64,000 nt of DNA, taken from positions 5,022,001 through 5,086,000 of the forward strand of contig WWBZ02000001.1 of NCBI GenBank assembly GCA_011503125.2. The letters are read 5' to 3'. Numbering within the stretch: the stretch's first letter is position 1; every line of letters begins with the position of its first letter. The notes under the pieces were generated by a model. It did not search any database. It saw only the letters and a program-made list of their open reading frames with translations, and was not told the DNA's origin. Source of the stretch: Botryosphaeria dothidea. Its lineage: Eukaryota > Ascomycota > Dothideomycetes > Botryosphaeriales > Botryosphaeriaceae. The translations under genes were made by a program, and so were the position numbers. Below, piece by piece: positions 1 through 13,044 of this stretch.

Positions 1-3000
1 AACCAGCAGAGTGGGTACGCGAGGGGAAGTCCTGACTTCGCTTAAGGATCTACGTCACAAGAGCGAAATGCAGCAGTCGCTTGACTACCGAACATGTATT
101 TGCATCAATCTCGTCTTGTCTCACTTCCTCGCGATATCAGGTGACCGGCAGCAGCCCTTGGTGGGCCCGCTCAGGTCCTACGCAAGCGATGCATGTATTT
201 ACCAATAAGGCCGTTGTTGTGGAGATCACGGCAGCATGATCCCAATTCGAACCGAGAGGACATATTCAGGTATATCGTTCAGAGTGGACATGTATAGCTG
301 ACTGCAATGGTTCAATCATCTCCGACCGCATTAGATGTTTCTGTCTTCGGCTCAATAACCGCTTGACGCCGCGTGGCCCAATCATCTCTATGTTCGGTTG
401 CAGAGCAACCCCCAGTTGCCCAAAATGGATGAATTTGTGCCAAAATGGAGCCTTCATCTCCCAGAAGCTCTCTTATGGGCGAACGGTATTATAATCATTT
501 GTTCCTCGGCCGAGTCAGAATTTCCGGGCCATGACTTGGCTTTTCCATGATCCTGACCCTTGGTCGCCTGCCGCTGAGGCTTTACCCAGCAAGTCCCAGT
601 CGTCATCGCTTCATCTACATATGGCCTCTATTATGGCCCAAAGCTTCGGCCTGCATTTTCTGCAAATTTGTGTCAGTTCATGCTCAATTTTGGGCGTCAC
701 CGCTAAAACTACGGTGGAAAAGTGACTCCTTCAACTCGTGTGAGACAGGGATCTTACTGGCACGTCTGTCAGGATTGGAGGAGAATCTCATCATTGTGCC
801 AGAAAAGCTGTCCGTTCGTGGAACTGGAAAAGTTCTTTGCCGTGACTTACTTATTGCTCCCACTCATACCACGAGTAAAGAAGCAACCCCCTTCGTGAGC
901 TTTCAAATGATGCCGGCGCTGTATTTTCTATTCAATTTCGCATCTCACCTTTAAATTCAAAATTGTGACTGTCAATGTGTTCTAATAGAAGAATCATCGT
1001 TATTCACTGTTGCTGAGGTAAATTAAGCTTCCTCAGCGTTGCTGGACAATATGCCACGAATTGCCCCTTTGCTCTACACTTGAAATGTCTCCTCTAGCAA
1101 AATCCCCACAATTCTGGTATTTAACGCAAGTGCGGTGCCTGCGAAGGTTGGCAAGGGAAATTTTCAATGGTTTGTTGTGACCCAAAGCGCGTTCTGAAAC
1201 AGTCCTGGGTCGATAATAGTTGCGTTGCCCCTGAGATTCGCGTCCAAAAATGTTCTCTCAGTCTCAAAAGTGCTTACAGTACACACCATACCAGCTGAAC
1301 ACAGAACAGATGGTAAGCACAATGCGAGCATGTGCAATTTAACCGAGCCAGCTCCGAGGTGTTCTTCAGCATCAAGCGCTGGCTTTTCCATTATTATCAG
1401 GCTCCAACGGTATCCGTCAGACGTGGCTCCATTTGATGGAAGCTCTGGATCCCCTCGCATCTTTCTTGCGCCTCTCAAGCAATGCTGCCCGATGTAACCA
1501 GTTCATGCCATTGCCTCTGCCACTCACATCCTTGGAATTCTCGAACGCCTGCAGCATGGAAGCCACACCAGCGACCACGTCAGGGTAAGCAGAGTGGTAG
1601 CACAACAGACGGGACGGGACGAGAGCTTGTATTATGCTGAATGCGTCATGGAATAAGACTTCCTCTCCGTGCTGGGTGGCAACCAGCGCCAATACTAAGC
1701 ACCCGGAGGAACCTTCCCTTTGCTCGGTCGCCACTTATGCACGATCCCGCGTCACTCCGGATGTGATTCCTCCATACCTGCTAAAAGAATCATAATGCCT
1801 CGCTGTACGCATGAGTTAAGTTGTACATGAAGAGTGTAAGGACATCACGATTGAAAGCCTGCTTAAGAAGGCAGACAATCTCACGTGCAGATATTTAACC
1901 CATCAGTGTTTGGGATTCCCACATGACTGCTGCTTACAGTGAGATATGCTCCACAGAAGAAAACAGGCTCAGCCTTCCCTGATTCCCTGCTGCCTCCCCT
2001 CGGCTAGAACACAATCAGTAAACATCAAAGATCCACCACCGCACACCCCTCTCGCAGGCAGGGGATAGTAACACCGCAGCATGTTTTTATGCAGCCGAGA
2101 CTCAGTGGCAAGCACTTTTGATGGTATGATCTCTGGGCGGATGGGAGAGAGGGATTGATTCCGTTCACGAAACGGTCCGAACACTTGGGAACTCTCCTGC
2201 ATCTCAGACATTGTCACATCGCCTGTCGCTAAATATTACCCAACTCATGCAGCAAAAGACGTGCCAGAACCTCCGTGGACCCAGGGGAGTGGGCGTGGAC
2301 CGGGCAATGGAGGTCTGCGGCCCGAAGGCAGCCAAATTGGGTGGAGCGCCCGGAAGGGCAGAGTGATAGCTTATGGTGGGGGGGGGGGGGTGAAACATTG
2401 CTAGAATCGATTAGTAGAAGAAAATTAAAACTCTGATTCTGTAAGACATATCCATCACTTCGATCCGGAGCCTGAGTAAGCGGCGAGTGATCGATCGTAC
2501 CGTCTATCGCAGAGAAGCCATCGATGGACTCGTTCAAAAAGTATGTTTTTTTCTCGAGCTCACGGATGAGTCTCAATTTGAATTGGAATTCCATCACGAC
2601 GCCCCACCTCTTTTGCCATCATTGGGTCTGCACTTTCTCGCCGGTGTGCGAGGCGCGCGTACTCAAAAAACCCCACCAGGTCACATTGGCTCCAACCTTC
2701 CAAATGAAGCGCGAACTCCGTAGCTACAAATGGGGCGCAGTAGCGAGAAAGACGTAGTGTGTCACACGCGGCGGGACTGCTTGAGTCGTGCTGGGAGGAT
2801 CGCCCGGATGGAACCATACGCACCCGCGCAGCCGGTATTTCTGCTCCCAAACACTTGCCCCCTCGGGTCTGTCAGGTATTCTACTCCAAGGCTCTTTCAC
2901 TCTCTCAGCATAATGAACCCTCTTGCTACGACACGACGCACCGTAAAAGCCTGTAATGCCTTACAGAATCGCTCATACGGCTTCTGCACAGAGCACCATG

Positions 3001-4324
3001 CCCCCTGATCTCCTGAGGCCTGATCTCCTGAGGCACTCACACTTCGTCCCTGTATTCCCTAGGAACTCCAACATGAAGCCATCATTCTGCGAATGATCTT
3101 CTCTCACTCAACGATATGATCTGGCTGCTTAGTCTTCTGCTTGTCGTGAGACTCCAACCTGAGCTTTCGGGACTGACCCGTCGCCTCCGGAAGCACCTGT
3201 TTGCCCACGAACGTCGCTCTTCGAGCCTCGAGCAATCCGGAAAACACGTCTCCTATGCATATGAAGCATTAGGAAACACTTCTTAGTGATGATTCAGGCT
3301 ACGCACGAGAGGGCCTTGCCGCTTGCTTTTCTTCCCGATGAAAGGAGACGACGCAGGCAGGGGTTGTCCACCCGCTCATCGCACCGGTCTCTCTGGCTAC
3401 TCCACAACACGAACCGACCATCAGGCCAAAACCAACAGATGATAGATTTGACAGACTTCCCAGTGGCGTTCAGCGCTTAGCATCTATCGCCACCCACGAC
3501 AGACTTCTGGCCTTTGCGCGTCATTAGCGTAATGCACTCCTCCCTCAACCACGGTCGCATCACTCGACACTCATACCCAGAGCAAGAGAAGAAACATATT
3601 CACCTATCCTCTAACCATCGCGAGTCTCAAATCGATCTCCCCGACTACGCTCAAGTGAGCTACCGTAGAACCTGCCGGCCAGCTGGACACACCATCACCA
3701 ATGGCAACAACGATCGTCACGGAGAGTTTGAATCGTATCCGACCAGTCGCTATATATATCATATAAGTAAAAGATCCAGGATGGAATGGTACGGATAAGC
3801 TGTAGACTCAGAAAGGGAGATCGGGTCATTCACTGGAGAGCGCGGCACTCACTGCGCATAGAATCTTACAAGTACTTGAAGGAACACCAGGCTTTGAAAC
3901 GTTTACAAGGGTAACAGCTTTTTGCATACCCATCTAGAGTCCTACGAACCACCACTTGTCTCCAGCAGTAGAATCTCCTTCAAAAATCTTTTTTGAATTC
4001 GTTTTCATCTTTCTTGCATTTTCCTTCCCACCCCATCCCATCCCACCACCCCAGTCAGTGTGCCTTTTTCTTCCCTCGGCAGCCCCTCAACATTCCCTCG
4101 TCGGTAGTAAGTCGAATTCGCCATGAATTCGTATACTTATGTGAAAGCAGACTCCTCTATATCAATGCCGTTAGGTATAAGTAAGAAAACCGAATGCTGA
4201 ACGCCTGCTCATCCTTGAACAGAAAAGCCGACCAGATGCTAAATGTCGCGAAAGAAAGGACCTCCCCCCAGAAAGACACGCCAGGAAAAACAGATCACTG
4301 AATATGTCATCAGAGGCCGGACCA
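1..4324. other. gene-poor stretch, no supported gene
   Basis: Frames on both strands are short (135 codons at most), overlap each other and carry no motif I recognise; I could not chain any by plausible splice sites. The stretch holds a 13-G run at 2378-2390 and a 15-bp tandem duplication at 3004-3033. The last few hundred bases lie downstream of the protease gene that ends at 4325, so part is probably its 3' UTR. Confidence 0.6.
3004..3033. repeat. perfect 15-bp tandem duplication
   Basis: The unit CCTGATCTCCTGAGG occurs twice back to back (3004-3018 and 3019-3033) with no mismatch. It sits in non-coding sequence and looks like a recent slippage or duplication event. Confidence 0.8.
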
Positions 4325-7300
4325 TCACGGCTGAGAATCATCGATCTCGATGATCTCCGCTTCCTCCTCCGGCTTCTTCTTTTTCTTCCTTCGCCGTTGG
4401 GACGCCGTCGCCGAGGACGACCGCTCCTTCCGCGTTTCGAGCTGCACCCCAACAGCCCCACCACCACCACTGCCAGTTACAGCATTCAGATTCGCCCAGA
4501 ATGCATCGTGTTCTTCCCGCGCATGGACCAAGTAATCGGGTTGAGATTGAGGCTGTGAGTCCGAGATTTTTTCAACCTCGGCGTCATTTTCATCGTACAA
4601 CATCACGTCATCATCGTGGACTGGGCTGTGCTCCACGCCTTCCATTTCTTCGATTGACTGGATAGGCTCTTCGGAATTGTGTTCCGCAGAAGTGTGGTGA
4701 TTCACATGATCCATTGATGACTCCTTGCGCTTCCGGTTGTTTGGAGACGGCACACGAAGACCTAGCTTCGGTATTCCGTTCAAATGAGGGGAGGGCCCGC
4801 GGCTCGTACCATGGTGCGGGTGTGGGATCTCGAGATCGAGGTATTGTGGAGGAGGGGCAATCACTTTAGGACTGTGGGTCTTTCGTGGGTGGTTTCGGGC
4901 AGGAAGATGCGGCGGTGAACTTTGTTGCTGGATTTCGGGTGAGCCTGTGGGTAGCGACGGTGCTGATGGACAGCCATCTAAGCGATGTTCTGGAAGCTCC
5001 TCTGGAGGAGCTTCTTTGTAGGACTTAGAATCCGGCTCAAGTTCAATTTTGGCGGGCGAACTCTGTTTCGACACAGGTGTGGTACCCTGGCCATTGGTAT
5101 CCGTCTTGTCTTCCTGCTTCTTCTCGCCCTGGTGTTTCTTCCTCTTCTGCTCTTTTCGCTCTCTTGCCTGCTCCTGCTGAAGTCGTGTGAGCAATGCCAT
5201 GATATCCCGGCGTGTCTTTGGGGTTTGGATGTCTGGCCAGTCCTTTTGCGCATCCATCTCCCGGCGCAGAATTTTGTGCGCGAATGCCTCGGGCTCATTG
5301 ATGAACTTCTCGAAGTAGAGGCAGACAAAAACGCCGCAGTCGCAGAAGTTGTCTTGAAGAGGAATCTCTTTTGCGGTCATTCCCTGGAAGTCCTTCGTGT
5401 CAATATCCAGCCCACGCTTACTTTTACCCTCCCTGACCAAATACTCCTTCAGGTTACGTGAAGTCTTGCTGTGGGGAAGCCCGAGTGAATCAAGCATAAT
5501 GATGACAGGCTGGTCTGTGTCGAACTTTTTCAAAGGCGCAGCCGGCTTTCTGCGTCCCTTCTTTCCTCCTGGGCTTGTCTTCGAAGCATCTTCCCTGCCA
5601 GTCCGTAGCAGATTGATCTCCTTATCTTCATCCCGCTGAATCGGAGAGCGACTGGCTCGGCCACTTCTTGGTTGTGGAGTCAAAGGCCTCTGCAGTGCAT
5701 CGGCTTCAACAATCGATTGCTCCCTGGGTATTTCGAACCCAGTTTGCCCATCGCTTCGGACAGGCAAATCAAGCTCCATAGGATCCCCGAAGGTCCCGAC
5801 TTCCTTGGGTGCTTCCGAGGGAGTCTCTTGCTTGTCTGAGAGCAATTCGTGAACTTGAGCAGCCAGGCTATCTTTTGGCACGGCTTTCTTCTCTGACTTC
5901 GATCCTTCTTCCTCGACAATCTTTCCGGATTCGATCTTCCGTGCCAGAGCGGGCAGATTGCAGACAATGGCCAGATACCAGTGTTGGTCCTCGTTGATCG
6001 GGATGACCACGTAATCGTACGTGAAGATGTCAACCTTTGAGGTCCATCTTTGAACACCCTCATAGTTCACTCCCTTCGGACCTCTCGAGGTTTTGGTCAA
6101 AGTTGAGTAGAAATATGTGTTGAACCAATATACTTTATTGGGAGGAAGGGCTCCGCGTTGCTCAGCTTCTTTGGAAGCCCAGGTCATATAGAAGGCAATG
6201 ATGCTGTCGTTGAGGAACTCGCCATCGCCGAGTTTATGGAGATCCTCCCACTCGACTTGCGCTCTTTGGCGACCTGTTGGTGGATAAACGAGAGGGTGCC
6301 TCCATGCAACTTCTGGAAATTGTATTGGCGGCCATTGGCGCTCCGGTTCCGGGGAATTCTCGATCCGCTCAGCGTATTCGACGGCCTTGTCCGGACGTTC
6401 AGCTCGATTGCTAGATCGAGTGCTTCGTGCGTTTCCGAGAGCCTGGAAGTTGGACATCTCTAGGGCTTCTTCTGCTACCCTCACAGCTCGCGACGTGCGC
6501 GTGCTAGTCTCGGGCCGAGAAGATCCACTTTGCATTTGTGAGATGAGCTTGGTTTTGGGGTGGGGCTTCTCGGTTGTGGCGGAGGCACTCGTGGATCCTT
6601 TGTCATGGGCGCGTTCTTTGTCACCACTGCGTTCAACCGCTTCTTGGCGATGCGGGTGGGCGCGTGACTCGAGATACGCCTCCTCTTGTCCTGCATCGAC
6701 GACTTCGGAAACATGATTCCACGTTGGGTCAAGATCGGCCCTGACGAATATCCCGTCCATGTGTTTCCTAATGCTAGATTGTTAGCAAGCCGCTAAAACA
6801 AGGTTCTTTTCGAATCTCACCCCGGTTTCTCAAGACTTCTTAGGGGAGTAGAGCAGCGAAGAAAGTGAACAAAGCTGTCGCGATCCTTGGTATCCATGAA
6901 TTCCAGGAAACGCTTGTAATGATCTTGAGAACCGACTCGAGGCCCGGTCAAAAAGACCTTCGTCGATTCTCCATTGCCGTAGAGCATCCTGTTGACCAAC
7001 GAATTGGTTACTGATGCCATTTTCGGTCCAATAAGGACAGGGTGATCATCTGAAATAAGGAGAAAGTGCTTTTGCTCCGGATAGTAAACAAGCCAGACAT
7101 TATTGCCAGTTACTGGACCTGTTCTCGGCAACTTGAACATTTTCAGTCGCCAGCGCTTTATCCCTGATTCAGGCCATCTGGAGAGGGCCTGTGCGGATTT
7201 TGCACCTTTGCGTGAAGTGAAGCTGGACGGCTTGATGTCGCCCTTAAAGGCTCCCGTGTCGTATCCTGGAGAACGTTTTGAAGGTCGATGGCGTTGATCC

Positions 7301-8711
7301 GCTTCAGAGGCACCGTCAAAATAAGGGGAATTCGCAGCATCCATTGCCCGAACGGTGGTCTCACGCTGTTTGGGAGGCAAGGCTCTAGGTACTTCCAATT
7401 GGAGTTCGTCCTCACTGTCATCAATAAGTGTGACAGATCTGCCTGCATGTGTCTTTTCATGTGTCGATTTTGGTGCAGACGTAGTTGGGGCCCCCGTTCC
7501 ATTATGGTTGCGTCCAATCTTCCACTGGGACCCGGACGGCAAACCATACTGGTTCGAACTTCCTTCAAGCGGATCGGGGGCAAGCTCATCCACTTCTAAA
7601 GCCGCTTTCCTCGAAGTTGCAGCGAACTTTTGTCCCAATAGTTTCTTCTTGGCTGATGATGGATTGGGATTCGCATCACCCTGTATGCTGTCCAAGAGTT
7701 CGTCAAGAATGAACTTTTTTCTGAGCCTGGTCTCTTGGGGTGATTCCGTGGCATGCACCGATGGTCCAGAATCATTTGCGGGCAGTCCTGCTGCCGAGTC
7801 CGAGGAACGGCGAGGGCCTGCGTAATCCTTTGGATTCATCCTCGCATCCACATTGTGAAACGATTCCAACACGAAAGCTCCAGACACCCCAGAATGAGCC
7901 GACCCGCTGCTGCGTGGGGCGGCAGAATGTGCGAAGTAATCCCGACTGTTGGAGTCTTGAGTCGAAGTCCTTCGTACTAGCGGGGTCTTTGTTTCTGCTG
8001 GACTTTCATCCGTGAGGTCCACAATATGTGTCGAAGAAGATCGTGGTTCAGAAATCTTCTGACGCTTCCGCGGGTTTGCGAGATAGTCTTCATCGGGAAA
8101 GCTGGGGCTGGTCTTTGGTCTTCGCACATTATCACCAGTGGTTGATCCAAACTGAAGACCCCGAGAGTGGGATCTGGCCCCGTTGTAAATCCTCGGTGCA
8201 TTATATTCTGGGGCCTTGTGCGGTGAGGTGTGCGATAACGTATTGCGAGGGACAAACTCGCCGCTAGCTCCGGGCTGAAGATTCGTCAGCGAATTATTCT
8301 GGTGGAATGTTCCCCTGCGTCCACAATGTATACCTTCTTGTGGCGTTGGGTACTGCTGCTAGTCGAAGCACTGCCCGGTATATGTACTGAGACCGGAACC
8401 GCGTCTCTCGGAGTCCTACCCTCAGTCAGCTTGCCCTTTCGTATTACACACCCCAACAATGTATCCCAGTACCTATAGTCGGGGAGAAAGCCCGTCGAGT
8501 TGTCAGGGCTTGTTCGCACCCCGCGCCGGGGGAGCTCTGGCTGCTGAGGTCGCATCGGGGAGCTAGGCGTCTCGGTGTAAGCTGCTGGGTCGGTGTGACG
8601 GCGAGGGGAGAAAAGGCTGTACCGATGATGATCCAGCGAAGAGCCAGTGCGCAGTCGTGAGTGTGCAAGAGCGGGGGGCGAGTGCGCATCGTCGAACTGT
8701 ACCGGTATCAT
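4325..8711 (-). CDS. ULP2/SENP6-7-like SUMO protease (C48 family)
   Basis: Three exons: 8711-8334, 8274-6821 and 6767-4325, giving 1424 aa. Both introns (59 and 53 nt) are GT-AG, keep the frame, and the second has a GCTAAC branch site. The long N-terminal two thirds is Ser/Pro/basic-rich and looks disordered. The ULP1-type catalytic domain starts near residue 785 (LGDGEFLNDSIIAFY). Likely catalytic residues are His873 (DQHWYLAIV), Asp1037 (IMLDSLG), Gln1082 and Cys1088 (FCDCGVFVC). About 160 residues separate His and Asp, compared with under 20 in Ulp1; this disordered insertion is typical of the Ulp2/SENP6-7 branch, which trims poly-SUMO chains in the nucleus. The acidic/Ser tail includes a VMLYDENDAEVE stretch and ends in a basic run followed by EIIEIDD, which resembles a SUMO-interaction motif. 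The start is inferred; the first ATG with a good frame is used. Confidence 0.88.
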
Positions 8712-9737
8712 GTGTCGAAAGTCAGCGGCAGCTTCGCGAGAGGAGACAGGAAGGAGGGACGGAGGATGCGCGTGTCTCCGCCGGAAGGAGCGAGATTGAA
8801 GGCACCAATACACGTACGTGGTATTGTGAAGAATCCGCTGCAGAGGGCGTCTTGAAGTTTTGCTCTGCGGAGCTACCGCTCGTGCCAAACAGCCTGCCCA
8901 ACCCCAGGAAAGCAGGTGGCATCCGTGGAGCACGCGGTGCTCATAGACGACGAGCGCGCTCAAGGATCTTCACAGACGGGCGTGGCGGGGTGTGGCGGAG
9001 GCCTGATGGATATGAGGGGGCTTTCGGGCGTGAGGTCTGGCATTTTCACGCGGTGAGCGCGGCCAGGTGGAGTAGCATTGTTTGCCGGACCCGTTGCGCG
9101 GAGAGTGACGTTTGTGGGAGGCGCCGCAGCATCAACGCCCGCAGCGCAGGCGCATCGCATCGCAGCGCATCCTGCACCAGACAATCCTGCCTGCTGATCC
9201 CCGGCCGCCAACAGAGATTCTTGCTGCCACCTGTCTCAAACAAGCTTTGTTTAATCTACTCAAGGATTTTATTTCTCCATCTCATTTACTGCACGGGAAA
9301 AGTCATTGCGCGCACACTGCTCGTCGACCCCGGGCCAGGGTCGACGAAGGTAATCCTTGTCCCATCGCGAATCTCATCAGAGCCCTAACGCGGTTAGCAC
9401 AGCTGTGAGACCTGTGCACTACGCATGTCAATCCGCAACTGCACGTCGCACGCACACCATGATCGCTGGAAGCAGTGGTCTGATTCTCTGCCAGCGGCGC
9501 TTCTACGCGCGCAATCGAAGGCAGCATGCAGATCTCCCGAGCCATCACCAAAAAGGCCAAAACGGCAAGCACTCGTCCGCCGGCTACTAGAATACAGTGT
9601 GAGGGTTTTCTTCGGCGTCAATTCATCCCCACAGAAATGCCATTGCAGAATCCCAGAAAGACGCTCAATCCCATGAAATCACTCCGTCCCGAAATGCAAG
9701 TAACCGAACCGCCGTATGGTATCAGAGATCGCTGTCA
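8712..9737. other. intergenic region between two minus-strand genes
   Basis: It contains the promoter of the SUMO protease and the 3' flank of the eIF4E-like gene. A 243-codon plus-strand frame (8657-9388) overlaps the protease start, has low-complexity Arg/Ser-rich translation and no recognisable domain, so I do not call it. A perfect 10-bp inverted repeat lies at 9321-9347. Confidence 0.6.
9321..9347. repeat. perfect 10-bp inverted repeat, 7-nt loop
   Basis: TCGTCGACCC (9321-9330) is the exact reverse complement of GGGTCGACGA (9338-9347), separated by CGGGCCA. It lies about 390 bp beyond the stop of the eIF4E-like gene. It could form a hairpin or bind a dimeric factor; no function is shown. 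Confidence 0.75.
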
Positions 9738-10780
9738 TCACGAAGAGGCTTTTTCTTGTTGCTTGCTTTCCTCCGCGAGAGTCCTCCGCCTCTCCTGCGC
9801 CTTCTCTTGACGCTGCTGGTCCAGCACCGTCCGTTGTGCAATGCTGTCGTCGTGGCTCTTCCACTCGATGCGCGTATCGGGCGGTAGCGACAAGACGCGC
9901 TTGATCGTCTCCCTGTGAAACCATCAGTCTCTGCATTCCGAAGATTGCTCGCATCCATAACCCACCGTATCTTGACGTTGCGGCCGCCGTCATTCTTCGT
10001 CCAGACGCTAAAGACATCCTCTCCGCTCCGAACGCTAACGACGGCACCGCAAACCTCCTCACCCGCTTCCATGAACTCGTTGCCAATGAGCGCCATGAGC
10101 AGGTTCTCCCAATAACGATCAGCGACACCTTTCTTGAGCCGCATGATCCACTTCCCTCCCTTCCTGTTCTCCTCATCCTCCCAAACTGGCCGAATGCCCT
10201 CCTTGAAGAAGTGGTAATCAGACACCGTGGGTAGCAAGGACGGGCGCTTGAGGTGGCGGAACACTCTCACGAAATCCTGGGCCGTGGACATCCGCAACAT
10301 CTTGACCGTCGACTTTTCATAGTCGGAGTTCTTGGAGGTGGGCGGGCGGTACCAGATGACCCAGGTGTACTTGAGAGGCGCAGGCACGTCCCATGAGAGC
10401 TCAGCTGACACTGCCGTTGCCTCCTGTGTATTCTGCGATGTTGCCTTGCCCGGTGTCGTCGCTGTCGACTTGCCGAGAGTCTTCTCGTTCTTGGCGATAG
10501 GCGTCGAGGGCGACGCAACAGCACCGGCCGTTTTGCCAAAGTCAAACGCCGTGCCAGGCGTCTTGGGTGTTTTGTTCGCAGTTCCGAATGATGCGAAAGC
10601 ACCAGATCCCAGCCCAAACGCTGTCGAGGCGCCTGCGGTTGGTGAGGCTATGGTCCCCGTCGTCAAAGGCGGGATGGCGTTGAAGGGATTGGAGCGCCCG
10701 CCGTGGGACGAACCGCCGCCACCGAAGCGTGCACGAGGAGGATGGTCACTCTTGAAGTCACTGTGATCGTTGTTGTTCAT
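9738..10780 (-). CDS. class II eIF4E (4EHP/eIF4E2-like) cap-binding protein
   Basis: Two exons (10780-9966, 9912-9738; intron 53 nt) encode 329 aa. A Gly/Ser/Thr-rich N-terminal region of about 125 residues precedes an eIF4E fold: LKYTWVIWYRPP, then PVWEDEENRKGGKWIMRLKKG (cap-binding Trp and the Glu after it), ENLLMALIGNEF, EEVCGAVVSVR and, in exon 2, ETIKRVLSLPPDTRIEWKSH. At the position of human eIF4E Trp56 there is Tyr (NSDYEKSTVK), as in human 4EHP, which marks class II. These proteins bind the mRNA cap but interact weakly or not at all with eIF4G and usually repress or specialise translation. A Gln/Glu/Lys-rich coil forms the C terminus. The main ATG has a poor context (T at -3) and sits just after a spliced 5' leader with a short uORF. 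Confidence 0.92.
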
Positions 10781-10802
10781 AGACAGGGAAAGCTTAGAGG
10801 TG

Positions 10803-10900
10803 CTGTATGCATGTTAGCATCGGCTGCAGAGTGCGGGACATAGCCGCGGACGGGCGGCGGTGGCTGGGCGGCGGGAGCTCACTTCGAGCGACGGGTCCAT
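10803..10900 (-). promoter_or_regulatory. 5' leader of the eIF4E2-like gene: predicted UTR intron and 8-codon uORF
   Basis: On the minus strand an ATG at 10900-10898 starts M-D-P-S-L-E, followed by a GTGAGC donor at 10882, a GCTAAC branch site and a TACAG acceptor ending at 10803. Splicing of this 80-nt intron gives the uORF MDPSLEHL-stop, which ends 13 nt before the main ATG. Unspliced, the uORF reads on into the intron. The signals are visible; use in vivo is inferred. Confidence 0.5.
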
Positions 10901-13044
10901 AGGTTGGTAGAGTCTCTCTCCATTGGGCTTTCAAAGATCGTGACGGAGTGGCGCTAGGGTGTAGGAGGTCGCTCCGGCGGCGGGTGGACGAGAGCGAGAG
11001 AACAAGACAGGCGCTGGAGCAAGCTTCAACGGAGCGGATTTGCGGCAGGTGTGCGGGCGTACGAGCGGGAATGCAAGGTGCGCGTGGCTATAGAAAGGGT
11101 ATCTGAAGACGAAGAAGGCGTTACGAAGTGTGAAAGAGGTGCTAAAGGTGGTAGTGCGGTGGGGGGAGTTTGGGTCGGATGTTCTTGATGGAGGATGCGG
11201 GAAAGATGTCGATTCGCGGCGCTACGTTTTGCGGCTTGCTTGGGCCTTGCACGCCAAGCCAGCCTCCGCTTAAAAAGTTCTCTGTTCCTGCGCACCTCTT
11301 CTTCTTCCACATAAAACCTAAGACCACCAACTCAAATCATCGTCAGCCCGACACGACTTCTCTACTCGGCTGGCGATTCCGATGCGTGTGTCGAGAGAAC
11401 GCTCAACCCACTTTAAAACCGTCATCACGAGGGCCCCTTCGGGCGCGCTTCCATGATGCGGTGACGACCTGAAAGATGGGACATACCTTCTTCTTGACAG
11501 CCCGGGCAGCTGCAGCTGCTGTCGCGCAGGTGCGGTCTGCAGCGGCTGCCGGAAGTGCTGTGGCTTAGACGCGTTGACCAAGAGATATCTTGGCTGGATA
11601 CCATACGTGAGGTATTCAGAGGGCGCCGCCGTTGACACTGTCTCCAGTCCCCGGATCACAGACCTGCGCATGTCTCACCGTCCCGGTCTTGAATCTGTCA
11701 TCTACTGGTGGTAACCTTCAACAGAACGCCGCAGCGCCTCTCAAGCCCGCCCAGGCCGGCCAGGTCAGCATTTGTCTGGTTTGGTGTGCGCTGAGCCTGA
11801 GCACATGATGACGCTAGATGCAAGGGCTTCTTACCTGCATATAGTCCGACGGCGACGCTATTCGTTCACATTCCCGGCTACAAGTGTACTCTTCGCCGGA
11901 CAGACACTGACTTTGACACTTGACCGCATTTGGTTTCTCGTGCAGGCCTCATGTGAGTTCTATTTCCGCCACGTTTTCCCCTAGTCACAGTCTCGATGAT
12001 GATTTCTTCACGCTCTGGTAATCCGACTCTCCGCGCAGCCGCCCGTTTACACTTGCTTCGGCACGGAGCTGGTTGTGCATGAGGTAAAAAGGCAAAGTCT
12101 GAGAAGACATGTACATGTAGCTGCGCTGTTTCGGCGAGGTTTAAAAAAAGTACCAGCCACCCGACTGACTCGTCACACGGTGCAGCAGACTCCACCTCCG
12201 CAGAGGACAGCCATTCGGTGAATCTGGGGATGTCCGGGGTGCCTTGCAGCAGCGGAGGACCGATGGTGCTGGGCGTTGGTGCAGAGGCGCGGGGCCAGAC
12301 GCAGGCGTGCATGCGTCGAGATGCTTGAGTAGCGGAGATCTGTATGTAGCTGTGCGGAGCCAGCACGCCGTGGCCAGCTGAGGTATTTTGGGACCGCGAG
12401 TTGATCATTGCATCACGGCGTGCCTCCATGAGAAAGGAGCAGCTGGAATCGGCAGCACGACACGCCGCATCGGTCTGCTCGAGGGCCAGCTGATGGAGCT
12501 CTCTTCCGGAATTTGTGCAGATGCTGCGCGGGTGCAGGTGGAGCTTGCATGTGGTCGTACTGTGCACGCCAAGAAGCGCAATGACGGCAGCGCCCGTTCG
12601 CCAGCTCGCGCGCGCACCCGAACAGCCAGCGGCAGGAATGTCCAGCCACCGCGCTTGCAAAGACGGCTGGGACCCCTCACTTGCTGCTTGAGCTTGCTGC
12701 CCAGCTGCGCGGAGTCTCTTGGTCACCCGGTGCAGCATAGGACGGTCGCAGCCGTGATTGCCGCCGCGTTTTGGTGTGCCGATGACGTACGGGGAGCCAA
12801 CCACACACGCAGCGATTGGACGTGCAGGCGTCGGGTGCGTTGGGGGGGAGGCTGTCTCATGGCAACGGCCTGCTCTCTTCTCATCGCCGAAACACCACAG
12901 CCTTCCACGACCGCCACTCCCTGATCACTGCACCTCAGCAGCCCCCGACAGCCCACACACAAAACCAATCCATACCCCGCGCCCGAGTTGAGCTGTACTC
13001 TCCGTCGGCCCATTCTCACGTGTGCCCCTCCAGCAGCCGCAAAA
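10901..13044. other. intergenic region without supported gene
   Basis: This lies between the divergently transcribed eIF4E2-like gene and the phosphatase inhibitor gene, so it holds both promoters. The longest frame (308 codons, minus strand, 11878-12804) is Arg/Ala/Ser-rich, has no domain and overlaps a plus-strand frame of similar quality; I treat it as chance in GC-rich DNA. Confidence 0.55.

Noticed and set aside
8657..9388. 243-codon plus-strand frame
   Set aside because: Overlaps the start of the SUMO protease gene on the opposite strand and has no domain.
11878..12804. 308-codon minus-strand frame
   Set aside because: No homology pattern, low-complexity Arg/Ala/Ser composition, overlapped by an equally long frame on the other strand.
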